From contig NZ_BMYK01000026.1 in assembly GCF_014652235.1 (NCBI RefSeq), positions 1 through 64,000 on the forward strand: a stretch of 64,000 nt of DNA, in the 5' to 3' direction. Position numbers and translations under genes: made by a program. Positions 26,327-35,232 of this stretch are shown in pieces; positions within the stretch are counted from its first letter, which is position 1; each line of letters opens with the position of its first letter. Under the pieces are notes generated by a model. That model searched no databases and was not told the origin of the DNA. It was given only the letters and a program-made list of their open reading frames with translations. The DNA comes from Pseudorhodoferax aquiterrae (GTDB lineage: Bacteria; Pseudomonadota; Gammaproteobacteria; Burkholderiales; Burkholderiaceae_C).

Positions 26327-29300
26327 CAGGCCGGGACCCTCACGACGCGTTCAGGCATCCAGCCGGAGCCCGCCTGGGACGCAACGCGGATCTGTTCGCT
26401 CAGCCCTGGATGACCGAACGAGATCCGCTTCCCCTTGCCGATCGACATCTTGAACACCGATCGGGCCTCGCGCCCCTCGGCATCGCGCGCGATCACGACC
26501 ACTTGCAGCTCGCCATCGAACCCCGCCGGGGGATCCACTCGGAAGGTGCCCGTGCGGGCGTCGAACTGCACCCAGGCCGGCAGCTCGGCACCGTCAGCGC
26601 GCCTGGCGGTCAAGCTCACCGTGGCGTCCGGCTGCGTGTGAGCGAACGCGTCGGAAGGCAGGGTGAAGCTGCTCGGGTCGCCTGGCTCGACGTACTGGTC
26701 CGTGATGCCCATGAAGACGCTCAGCCTGGGCTGGGTGTCGCTCAGTACCATGACGCGGAAACCCGACGGTTGGGTCAACGCATCGCCGAAGCGGTCCGGC
26801 AGAGCCGCCACGGCCTCGGTGGCAACCCTTTCGACGGACGCAAACGTGATCGGCACGGTCGGCTGCGCAACGGGCACGTCGAACGCGAAAGCCGGCGCGG
26901 CGACCGGCGCGGGCTCGGGAGCAGCCGGCTGCGCAGCAGGCGGTAGCACCGGCGGCGGATCCACGGCCACTGGGCGGTCGTCGTCGGCAGTCCCCGTCGC
27001 GGCCACGCCGTCGGAGTTGTCGGCGGTGAAGACTTCGGCGGACCCGCCGTCGTCCCTGATGGTGGCCGTGCCGACAGCTGCCGTGCCGCCCGTGCTGCGA
27101 GCAAGCAGGCGAAGGGTTTCGCTCCCTTCGAAGCTGCTGTCGTTGACCACGGCCACCCGAACCAGCAGCCGGCCGCTTCCACCGACCTGGACCAAGCTGC
27201 CGGCATTGTAGGAACGCCACGCGATGCCGTCGAAGACTTCCAGAGCAGTGCCTGTGTCGGCACCGGCCGTGGCCGTTCCAGACTCCAGTGCCAAGGTCAC
27301 ACGTTCGCCGCCGGCTGCGTCGACCGCGAACACGATGTAAGGCGACGCTTCGCTCACCGTGGGGCTGCTGACGCTCAGCGGCCGGTCGTCGTCTGGCACC
27401 GCCGACGCGTCGATGCTGCCGTCGGGCCCGAAGATGCTCCCCGTGCCGTCATCGCGGATCGTCGCATCGCCGCGCACGGCGGCCCCGCCCCGCGGCGTGG
27501 CTATCAGCGCAAACGCTTCGCCGTTGTCGGCCACGGCGTCGTCAACGATGGACGTGCGGACCAACAGTTGGCCGCTGGCCGGCAACGCGATCGGACCCGC
27601 ATAGTCGGCCCATGTCGTTCCGCCGTCCACGGAAACCTGCAGCCCTGGCCCGAAATCGGTGCCTCCGCCCGTGGCAGATCCGCCTTCCAAGGCAAGGCTA
27701 AGGGATCGGCCTGGGCTGCCGCTGACGGTAAAGACCGCCGTCGGCGAAGCTTCGTTGACGATGGGATTGCTGACGAAGACCGGGCGGTCATCGCTGCGAG
27801 GGGCGCTCGGATCGATGCTTCCATCGGGCCGGTAGACGTCGCCGCCGCCGTCGTCCTTCAGCGTCGCGGTGCCGGTGGTCGTGCCCGTCCCGGTCGTGAC
27901 CGTGAGCGCAAACGTCTCGCCGTCGTCGCTGAACCCATCGTCGACCACGGGCGTGCGAACCAAGAAAGTTCCGAGAGCGGGGACCGTCACGTTGCTCGCG
28001 TAAGCCGACCAGGTCACACCACCGTCGATCGACACCTCGAGGCCTCCAGGGCCTTCGCTGCCGAAGTCCGTGCCGAGCCCGGTTGCGGTGCCTGCCGACA
28101 ACGCAAGGGTCACCGACTGCCCAGGCGACGCGCTGACGGTGAAGACGGCAAAGGGCGATGCCTCGTTCACGACAGGATTGCTCACGCTCGGCATCGAGAG
28201 GGTGTCGATGGCCAGCGCCACTCGGTTGTCCGCGTCGCTCCCGTCGTTGTTCAGGTTGCCCGCTGCGTCGGTGAATGCAGCGCTGGCCACGCTGATCGAC
28301 CCCGTCATTGCGACGCCGATCGTTGGCGTGAACCGCGCGGTGTAGGTGGTCCCGCTGCCGGTGAAATCGCTCAGCGTGCCGCCCGCGACGGCGATGTCTC
28401 CTAGGACGAAATCGGAAGATGGCTCCGAAAGCGTGAACGTGAGCACCGCGGTGTCGCCGCGTCGCAGGTTGGTCCGGTCGGCGGAGATGGCGATCGTCGG
28501 ACGCGCGCCGTCGTAGGCGATGGCCACCGAGTTGTCAGCGTCTGAGCCGTCCCCGTTGAAGTTGCCAGCAGCGTCGGCGAAGACGCCGCTTGCCACGGTG
28601 ACGGACCCTGCAGCGCCGCTCGGAGTGAAAGTCGCCGTGTAGACGGAGCCGCTGCCGCTGAAGTTGCTGAGCGTGCCTCCGGTGACCGCCACGTCTGCTG
28701 CGCTGAAGTCCGCAGAGGGTTCGGACAAGGTGAAAGTGATGGTGGCGGTTTCACCGAGCTTGAGACTGGCTCGGTCGGTCGAGACCACCACGGTGGGCGA
28801 CGTTCCGTCGTACGAGATGGCCACCGAGTTGTCGGCGTCCAGGCCGTCCGCGTTGAAGTTGCCGGCAGCGTCAGAGAATGCGGCGCTGGCGACGGAGACG
28901 GACCCTGCAGCTGCGCTTGGAGTGAACGTCGCCGTGTAGACGGTGCCGCTGCCAACGAAATTGCTGAGCGTGCCGCCGGTGACCGTCACGTCCGGTGTGC
29001 CGAAGTCGGTGGAAGGCTCGGACAGGGTGAAGGTGATGACCGCAGCTTCGCCTTGCTTGAGGCTCGCCCGATCCGTCGAGACGACGACGGTGGGTCGGGT
29101 GCCGTCGTGGGCGATGGCCACCAAGTTGTTGGCGTCCGCGCCGTCCGCATTGAAGTTGCCAGCGGCGTCGGAGAAGGTGGCGCTGGCCACGGAGATCGTT
29201 CCGCTCGCAGCATTCGGTGAGAACGTCGCGGTGTAAACCGAGCCGCTGCCGCTGAAGTTGCTGAGCACGCCGCCCGTGACGGCGACGTCGGCGGCGCCGA

Positions 29301-32300
29301 AGTCCGCAGACGGCTCGGACAGCGCGAACGTCACGAGGGCGGTTTCGCCCAAACGCAGGTTCGTGCGGTCGGTCGAAACGGCGACGGTGGGGCGCACGGT
29401 GTCGATGAAGAGCGTTGCGGTGTTGTCCGCGTCCGTCCCGTCTGCGTTGGGCGTGCCGCCAGCACCGGAGAAAGCGTTGCTTGCCACGTGGATGAGGCCT
29501 GGCGATGTAACGTTGTCCCTGGGCGTGAACGTCGCGCTGTAGCTGCTGCCGCTGCCCGCAAAATTGCTCAAGGTGCCGCCGCTGACGCTGATGTCCGCCA
29601 ACGTGAAGTCGGAAGATGGCTCGGAGAGCGTGAACGTGAGCGTTGCGGTCTCGCCGCCACGCAGGGCCGACTTGTCGCTGGTGATGGTGATCGTCGGCGC
29701 CGCGGCCACGTCGTCGTTGAGGATGGAGCCGGTTGCGGCCGTGCCGAGCGCGAGCGTCCGCCCGTTGGTGCTGCCAGCGGTCAAGGTCACGACGACCGTC
29801 TCGTCCGGCTCCACGTTTCCATCGACGCTGGGGGTGATGGTGATCGTGCCCGTCGTCGCACCCGCAGCGATCGTCAGCGTACCGGTTCCGGAGCTGGTGT
29901 AGTCGCTGCCAGCCGTCGCCGTCCCCGACAACGCGTAATTGACGGTGGTCGCAAAGGCCGAAGCGTGGCTGAGCGCGATGGTGTAAGTGAGCACCCCACC
30001 CGAGTCTTCCACGACGGAGGATGGTGTCACGGTGATGGACACCGCCGGGGTGTCGTCGTCCGCCGTGCCCGTCGTGGGCGTTGAGGTGTTGTTGCCAGGC
30101 AGGAACACCCCGACCTCGGTGCCATCGTCTTGGATGGTTCCAGTTCCGGTTGCCCCTGCCGCGTTGGTCACCGCTCCGTTCACGCCACCGGTGCCAAGGG
30201 TGAACGACTCGGCGCCCTCGTACACGGCATCGTTGCTGATGGCGGTCCGTACCAGGACCGAGGTGACGCCGGGCGCGAGCGTGATGCCGCTCGAAGCGGA
30301 GACCCAAGCCGATCCATCGAAATACTCCAGCGCTGCGCTGGTGGCCGTGTCCGTCCCGACCGATGCCGAGCCGCTTGCGAGGCCAGGCGTGAACGCCACG
30401 CTGCTCGTGCTCGGTCGGTCCAGCGCGATCCGGAACACCGCATAAGGAGAAGCCTCGCTCACCGCGACGTTGCTCACCGAGATCGTGGGCGTGTCGTTGT
30501 CCGCCACCCCCGCCACGGGGACAGGGCCGTTGGTGCCTGCCAGAAAAACGTTCGTGCTGGTCCCGTCGTCCTTGATCGTGGCAACGCCTGTGGCACCCGA
30601 GGCGTTCGCGACGCTCCCGGTGATGGCACCGGTGGCCAGCGAGAAACTCTCCGCCCCTTCGAACGTTACGTCGTTGGTGATGGCCGTGCGCACGAGCACC
30701 GACGTCGTTCCTGCCGCGAGCGTGACCCCCCCAGAGGCGGAAACCCAATTCGATCCGTTGAAGAATTGCAGTGCGCCACTGGGTCCGGTGTCCGTGCCGA
30801 TCGTGGCCGTCCCCCCCACCAGCGTCGGGTTGAAGCTGATGGAGCTGGCTGCGGCGAAGTCCAGGCTGACTTCGAAGACCGCGTAAGGGGATGTTTCGCT
30901 GACGGTCGTGCTGCTGACGCTGATCGTCGGGGTCGCCACGGCGCTCACGGAGATCTGGACGGTAGCCGCGTCCGATTCGGCGCTTCCATCGCTGATCGTG
31001 TAGGTGAAGCTGTCGCCGGTGGTGTCACCGGGTGCAGGTCGGTACTCGGTCGTGCCGTCCGCCTTGATGAACAGGATGCCGTGGGAGAGCGCCACCTGCA
31101 TCCAGCCGTTGGCGGCCAGATGGCCGGCGTCGCTTCCATTGGCCGCGAAAGCGGCTCCGTTCACCCGTGCGACGGTCAGTGCGCTGGCCGGCGTTTCCAC
31201 GTCGCCGTCGGCACCTGCAACCGGATCGTTGTTCGTGATGACGTTGCGCCCTGCGAGCAAGGTGTCGGCCGGGGTCGTGTAGTCGTTGCCACGGGCAATG
31301 GGGTAGTCGTTGACGGGTGCGACTGCGATGACGACCGTTCCCGTCGTCGTCGTGACCCCGTCCGACACGGTATAGGTGAACGTGGCATTCCCGTTGAAAT
31401 TGGCCGTGGGCGTGAACGTGACGGTTCCATCAGGGTTCTTGACGACGGTACCGCCGGCGCCGCTGCTCACGCTGGCCAGGGTCAGCGTGGTGCTGTCCGG
31501 GTCGCTGTCGTTGCCCAGCAAGTCTGCGGCGGTCAAGGTGAGCGGCGTGTCCTCGGAGGTGTTGAAGGCGTCGCTGGCTGCGATCGGCGCGTCGTTGGCT
31601 CCGTTGATGGTGATCGTCAGCGTCGCCGTGTCGGTTTTCGCCAGCGAGTTGGTGACCGTGTAGTAGAAGACCTCGGTCAGGGCCGCACCCGTGTTCAGGC
31701 CGTTGACGGTCGGGTTGGCGTTGTCGATCGTGTAGACGTACGTGCCGTTTGCGTTGAGCCGCAACGTGCCGTAAAGCCCGACGAGGTCGATGAAGCCGCC
31801 CGCGGTGATGGCCGTGCTGCTTGAAGCGGAGGCGATGCGGCCTGCCGTGACCGGATTGGCCCCGAACGTGGCGCCGCTGCCTGCAGCGTCCGACGTCGGA
31901 GTGCCGCTGCCGGACGTGACGGTGCCGGTCACGGCGTTGCCTGCTGGGTTGACGCCAGCCGATGTCCCTTGCTCGGTGCCAAAAACGGCATCGTCTCGTG
32001 CGTTCGGGTCGTTGGCCGTGGAAGCCTGAACGTTGATCGTCAGCGTGGCGGTGCTCACGAGGCCACCGACGTCCTGCAGCGTGTAGGTGAAGACGTCGGA
32101 GCCGGACGTGCCGCCGGTCGCGTCGGGAAGTGGCGTGTACACGTAGCTGCCGTCGCTATTGAGGACCAAGGTGCCCAGGGCCCCGTTGACCGTCGTGCCG
32201 CCCGCGGCAAGGAAACCGATGGTCCCGCTGGGCGCGCTGGTGATCAGCTTGTCGAGCGTGACGGTGTTGCCGGAGATCGCCGTCACCTTCGCTCCCGCCG

Positions 32301-34437
32301 GGATGTTGGTGCCGGTCGCGGTCATGCCCACGACGACGTTGCCTGCGATGCCGGAAAGCGTGATCGTCGAGTACTGAACCGCCGCTGCTGTGTTGACCGT
32401 GGCTTCCTTGCCGCTGGGCAGGTTGGAATTGCCGTCGCGCGTCGCGTCCGGGTAGAAGTCGATCTTGGTCGTGCCGCCGGTGATCGTGAAGGGCGTGTTC
32501 GTCGAGTAGTGGTCGATGGTGCCGCTCAGGCCGATCGAAAACGAGCCGTCGGCGTTGGTCGCTTTGCTCGTGACTTGGATCAGCGCGTTGCTGGAGGTCC
32601 TGAGCAGGTAGTACGCGTTGCTGATCTTGCTCGTGTACAGGTAGTCACCGACGTTGACGGACTTGTAAAAGCTGCCGTTGCTTCCAGAGAACGTGAGGCT
32701 CGTGGCCGTGCCGCCTGCGGTGTAGCTTGCGAGCGTGCCGCTGGCCGTTAGGCCGGCCATGGACAAGGCTTCGCCGTACTTGTCCACGTCGGTGTCGTTG
32801 CTCAGCACGTTGCCAGTGCTTTTGCTCCCGATCGTGTCGGTGCCGCTGTAGGCCGTCCCGTCTGTAAGCAGGCTGACTTTGGCGTTGCCCACGTCGGCCG
32901 CTCCAACTGGCGTGTCGTTGGCGCCTTCGATGGTGATCTTGAGACGGGCGGTGGAGACCGTGGACTGCGTGTCCCCGATCCGATAGGTGAAGGTGTCCGT
33001 CAGGGTGTTGGAGGTACCCCTCAAGGCTTGCACGGCCGCGTTCGCGTTGTTGATCGCGTAGCTGTAGTTTCCATCCGTGCCGATGGTGAGCACGCCGTAT
33101 GCGCCCGTGATCGCGGTGCCGCCGCCTGCCAACGTGGTGGTCACAGCCGTGCCAGCGGTGCTCGTCCCGGCAGCGTTCACGGCGGGATTGGCGCTGCCGG
33201 CGTCGTTGCCAAGCACGTTGCCGGTCGCGTTGCTGCCGCCACTCCCGTTGGCGAGTCCGCCTTTCTCGACCGCTGTCCCTGCGTCATCCAAGGCACTGGC
33301 AGGTGTGTAGTGGTTGAGGTAGTTGTTGAGCGCCGTGTCGACAGGGTCGCTGCTCGTGCCGTAGTTGCCCCCCGCGGTGAACTTCGTCGGGTCCGTGACG
33401 AGCAGGTAGGCGACCTCACCGGCATCACCTGTGCCGATCACCCCGTCGGCACCGGGGGCGTAGAAGTAGAAGCCGTTGGTGACGCCGTTGCTCTTGAACT
33501 GGCGGCTGGCCACGCCGTAGATCGACTGGTCCACTCCGCTGCTGTCTTTGTACTGCAGGTACCCAGTGACGTTGTTCCCCGAGAAATAGGGGTCGCCAGG
33601 ATTGGCCGAGACGAATTGAAAGCCGGTGCCACCGAAAGGTGTGAGGACCGCGATGTTGTTCAACGCACTGGCTTCCTCGCTGAGCGCCGACGGCGTTCCC
33701 GTGTACGCCTGCGTGAAGGACACCGTGGCGTCTTCAACAGCGTAAGTGACGCCATCGATGGTGACGCTGCCGTGGTCGTTCTCGGTCGCGATGCGTTGCT
33801 GCTCGGGTGCGCCGATGCGCTGTCCAGAAATGGCCACCGCGAACGCCTCACCCTCGTCGCCGGCCGTGTCGGCTGCGCCGTTGAGACGCGCGTCCAGACC
33901 GTGGCCCAGCTCCTCCACGAGCACGCGCGCGAGGGTGGCAGTGTCCGCGCTGCGATTCACCCAGTCTGCGTTCAGAAAGATGACCGGCTTCCCATCCGGG
34001 CCGGACGCTGAGAACGCGCCGAGCGCACCGTGCATCTCCGCTTGGGACCGAAGCTGCACTTCGATGCCCGCGCCGAAGCCCGGTTGGTTGAGCAGCGTCT
34101 GTGCGGAGGACTGCCACGCTTGCGACGGCTGAGCTTGCCCCCCGTTGAACAACGTGAAGAGGTGCTGCAACGCATCCGGCTTGGACAGGAACTCGGTGAC
34201 TTGTCGCTCTGCCTCTTGACGTGCCGTCTGAAGGACCGCCGGCTCGCGGGCGGCCGCAGCCGCAGCACCTGACGCTTGGGCGGCACCGGTATCTGCGGCA
34301 TGAGGTTTGCTGACCGCACTGGCGGCATCGACGACGGCTGCGCCGTCGAACATGAAGCGCTGTTCGAGCGCCATGGGCCGCGGGCCGCTGCGGATCAACG
34401 ATCGACCAGCACCGGGGGAGGGGAGGGGCTTGCGCAT
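26326..34437 (-). CDS. Giant repetitive surface protein (Ig-like, Calx-beta, VCBS repeats)
   Basis: 2703 residues, very rich in Gly, Thr, Ser, Ala, Asp and almost without Cys. The N-terminus has no Sec signal but carries MALEQRFMFDGAAVVDA, a variant of the LEPRxxFDGA head seen in many giant surface proteins. Residues 150-230 contain VLVEELGHGLDARLNG and DEGEAFA, a block that recurs in this group. VCBS/cadherin-like repeats cover about 430-1160 (for example GVLTIGTDGNYSYAI and EGANDTP). Calx-beta-like units cover about 1160-1580, five Ig-like units 1580-2085, and further Calx-beta-like units 2085-2490. The last 200 residues include a putative Ig-like domain (LPAWVQFDARTGTFRVDPPA). It is expected to be exported by its neighbours and to act in adhesion or biofilm. 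No RTX nonapeptide block or C-terminal T1SS signal is obvious. Confidence 0.88.
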   Translation of the reverse strand: MRKPLPSPGAGRSLIRSGPRPMALEQRFMFDGAAVVDAASAVSKPHAADTGAAQASGAAAAAAREPAVLQTARQEAERQVTEFLSKPDALQHLFTLFNGGQAQPSQAWQSSAQTLLNQPGFGAGIEVQLRSQAEMHGALGAFSASGPDGKPVIFLNADWVNRSADTATLARVLVEELGHGLDARLNGAADTAGDEGEAFAVAISGQRIGAPEQQRIATENDHGSVTIDGVTYAVEDATVSFTQAYTGTPSALSEEASALNNIAVLTPFGGTGFQFVSANPGDPYFSGNNVTGYLQYKDSSGVDQSIYGVASRQFKSNGVTNGFYFYAPGADGVIGTGDAGEVAYLLVTDPTKFTAGGNYGTSSDPVDTALNNYLNHYTPASALDDAGTAVEKGGLANGSGGSNATGNVLGNDAGSANPAVNAAGTSTAGTAVTTTLAGGGTAITGAYGVLTIGTDGNYSYAINNANAAVQALRGTSNTLTDTFTYRIGDTQSTVSTARLKITIEGANDTPVGAADVGNAKVSLLTDGTAYSGTDTIGSKSTGNVLSNDTDVDKYGEALSMAGLTASGTLASYTAGGTATSLTFSGSNGSFYKSVNVGDYLYTSKISNAYYLLRTSSNALIQVTSKATNADGSFSIGLSGTIDHYSTNTPFTITGGTTKIDFYPDATRDGNSNLPSGKEATVNTAAAVQYSTITLSGIAGNVVVGMTATGTNIPAGAKVTAISGNTVTLDKLITSAPSGTIGFLAAGGTTVNGALGTLVLNSDGSYVYTPLPDATGGTSGSDVFTYTLQDVGGLVSTATLTINVQASTANDPNARDDAVFGTEQGTSAGVNPAGNAVTGTVTSGSGTPTSDAAGSGATFGANPVTAGRIASASSSTAITAGGFIDLVGLYGTLRLNANGTYVYTIDNANPTVNGLNTGAALTEVFYYTVTNSLAKTDTATLTITINGANDAPIAASDAFNTSEDTPLTLTAADLLGNDSDPDSTTLTLASVSSGAGGTVVKNPDGTVTFTPTANFNGNATFTYTVSDGVTTTTGTVVIAVAPVNDYPIARGNDYTTPADTLLAGRNVITNNDPVAGADGDVETPASALTVARVNGAAFAANGSDAGHLAANGWMQVALSHGILFIKADGTTEYRPAPGDTTGDSFTYTISDGSAESDAATVQISVSAVATPTISVSSTTVSETSPYAVFEVSLDFAAASSISFNPTLVGGTATIGTDTGPSGALQFFNGSNWVSASGGVTLAAGTTSVLVRTAITNDVTFEGAESFSLATGAITGSVANASGATGVATIKDDGTSTNVFLAGTNGPVPVAGVADNDTPTISVSNVAVSEASPYAVFRIALDRPSTSSVAFTPGLASGSASVGTDTATSAALEYFDGSAWVSASSGITLAPGVTSVLVRTAISNDAVYEGAESFTLGTGGVNGAVTNAAGATGTGTIQDDGTEVGVFLPGNNTSTPTTGTADDDTPAVSITVTPSSVVEDSGGVLTYTIALSHASAFATTVNYALSGTATAGSDYTSSGTGTLTIAAGATTGTITITPSVDGNVEPDETVVVTLTAGSTNGRTLALGTAATGSILNDDVAAAPTITITSDKSALRGGETATLTFTLSEPSSDFTLADISVSGGTLSNFAGSGSSYSATFTPRDNVTSPGLIHVASNAFSGAGGTPNADGTDADNTATLFIDTVRPTVAVSTDRTNLRLGETALVTFALSEPSADFGAADVAVTGGVLSNFSGSGSVYTATFSPNAASGTISVASATFSDAAGNFNADGADANNLVAIAHDGTRPTVVVSTDRASLKQGEAAVITFTLSEPSTDFGTPDVTVTGGTLSNFVGSGTVYTATFTPSAAAGSVSVASAAFSDAAGNFNADGLDADNSVAISYDGTSPTVVVSTDRASLKLGETATITFTLSEPSADFSAADVAVTGGTLSNFSGSGSVYTATFTPSGAAGSVTVASGVFADAAGNFNGDGSDADNSVAIAYDGARPTIAISADRTNLRRGDTAVLTFTLSEPSSDFVLGDIAVAGGTLSDFTGSGTTYTARFTPTIGVAMTGSISVASAAFTDAAGNLNNDGSDADNRVALAIDTLSMPSVSNPVVNEASPFAVFTVSASPGQSVTLALSAGTATGLGTDFGSEGPGGLEVSIDGGVTWSAYASNVTVPALGTFLVRTPVVDDGFSDDGETFALTVTTGTGTTTGTATLKDDGGGDVYRPDGSIDPSAPRSDDRPVFVSNPIVNEASPTAVFTVSGSPGRSLSLALEGGSATGGGTDFGPGLQVSVDGGTTWADYAGPIALPASGQLLVRTSIVDDAVADNGEAFALIATPRGGAAVRGDATIRDDGTGSIFGPDGSIDASAVPDDDRPLSVSSPTVSEASPYIVFAVDAAGGERVTLALESGTATAGADTGTALEVFDGIAWRSYNAGSLVQVGGSGRLLVRVAVVNDSSFEGSETLRLLARSTGGTAAVGTATIRDDGGSAEVFTADNSDGVAATGTADDDRPVAVDPPPVLPPAAQPAAPEPAPVAAPAFAFDVPVAQPTVPITFASVERVATEAVAALPDRFGDALTQPSGFRVMVLSDTQPRLSVFMGITDQYVEPGDPSSFTLPSDAFAHTQPDATVSLTARRADGAELPAWVQFDARTGTFRVDPPAGFDGELQVVVIARDAEGREARSVFKMSIGKGKRISFGHPGLSEQIRVASQAGSGWMPERVVRVPA
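28180..29700 (-). repeat. Five tandem ~300-bp Ig-like repeats in the giant surface protein gene
   Basis: Five consecutive units of roughly 96-102 codons each begin with PT(I/V)xxSxDRxxLxxGxxA and contain FTLSEPSxDF, GGTLSxFxGSG, YTATFTP and FxDAAGNxNxDGxDADN. The middle copies are also very alike in DNA, so copy number can change by recombination. The repeat resembles the bacterial Ig-like domains of large adhesins. Confidence 0.85.
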
Positions 34438-34467
34438 GAACGACTCCGATGAGTCTTGACGGGGAGC

Positions 34468-35232
34468 TTATTGCGGCGGCGTGATGAGCACACGGCCGCT
34501 CATGCCTGCAACGAGTTCGGGAAAGCGGCTGGTGACGGCCGCAGCCACCTTGACGGATTGGCTGACGGGATCCACCCGGGCGCCGATGCGAAGGAAGCGT
34601 GCAGGATACGTTTTCCCGGTTTCGTCGATCTGGATGGAGAACGTGCCCCCGACCTTGATCCAGGCGAGCCAGCGCGATGGCACCAGGAACTCCAACTCGA
34701 GCACGCTGTCGTCGATGATGTCGAGCAGGGCTTGGCCTGGCTGAACGAATTGCTGTTCGCGCACCTTCTGCTCGGCAACGCGTCCTGCAAATGGCGCGGC
34801 TACGCCGCATTTGGCCAGGAGGGCTCGCGTGGCCGCCAAGTCGGCCTGCGCCTTAGCCACGGCGGTGCGCGACAGCTCCAAGTCCAACTGGCCCACGGAG
34901 TTCAGTTCTGCCAGCCGCTGGTTCGATCGGTAGGTCTGCTCGGCGCCCTGCACCTCGACCTCAGCTTTTCGAAGCTGGGCCTGTTGCAGCGTGCAATCGA
35001 AACTCACCAAGGTCTGGCCCGACTTGAACGCGCCGCCCTCGGGGATGGGCAGACGGCTCACCTTGGCGCCGATCTCTGCAGCCACCGTGGTGTACCGCTG
35101 AGGCATGAGCTGGGCACGGATCTCCTGACGCTCGAGGGCCGGCCTTGCTGCCTCATTCGAAACCGTCTGCGCGGCGACGCTGCCAAGGACAAGCACACCG
35201 CCGACCGCCACGGTCCAACAACGACGCTTCAC
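34468..35232 (-). CDS. HlyD/RND-type periplasmic adaptor subunit
   Basis: 254 residues from the GTG at 35232, which overlaps the stop of the TolC-like gene as GTGA. An N-terminal export helix covers about residues 4-21 (VAVGGVLVLGSVA). The body has the lipoyl-like half AAEIGAKVSRLPIPEGGAFK, a coiled coil (LRKAEVEVQGAEQTYRSNQR and ALLAKCG), the second half VAAPFAGRVAEQKVREQQFV, and a beta-barrel (LELEFLVPSRWLAWIKVGG). It would bridge an inner-membrane component and the TolC-like channel. It is shorter than typical HlyD (about 450 residues) and closer to short RND-type adaptors. The giant protein gene begins 30 bases downstream. Confidence 0.86.
   Translation of the reverse strand: MKRRCWTVAVGGVLVLGSVAAQTVSNEAARPALERQEIRAQLMPQRYTTVAAEIGAKVSRLPIPEGGAFKSGQTLVSFDCTLQQAQLRKAEVEVQGAEQTYRSNQRLAELNSVGQLDLELSRTAVAKAQADLAATRALLAKCGVAAPFAGRVAEQKVREQQFVQPGQALLDIIDDSVLELEFLVPSRWLAWIKVGGTFSIQIDETGKTYPARFLRIGARVDPVSQSVKVAAAVTSRFPELVAGMSGRVLITPPQ

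Noticed and set aside
28180-29700. CRISPR-like array
   Set aside because: The repeats are about 300 bases, in frame and coding; there are no short repeats with unique spacers anywhere in the window.
28871-30748. Long alternate minus-strand frame inside the giant protein gene
   Set aside because: It is rich in His, Arg and Gly with no domain and follows from the repetitive GC-rich codons of the true frame.
30130-31824. Long plus-strand open frame opposite the giant protein gene
   Set aside because: Arg/Val/Asp-rich shadow of the repeats with no recognisable motif or ribosome site.
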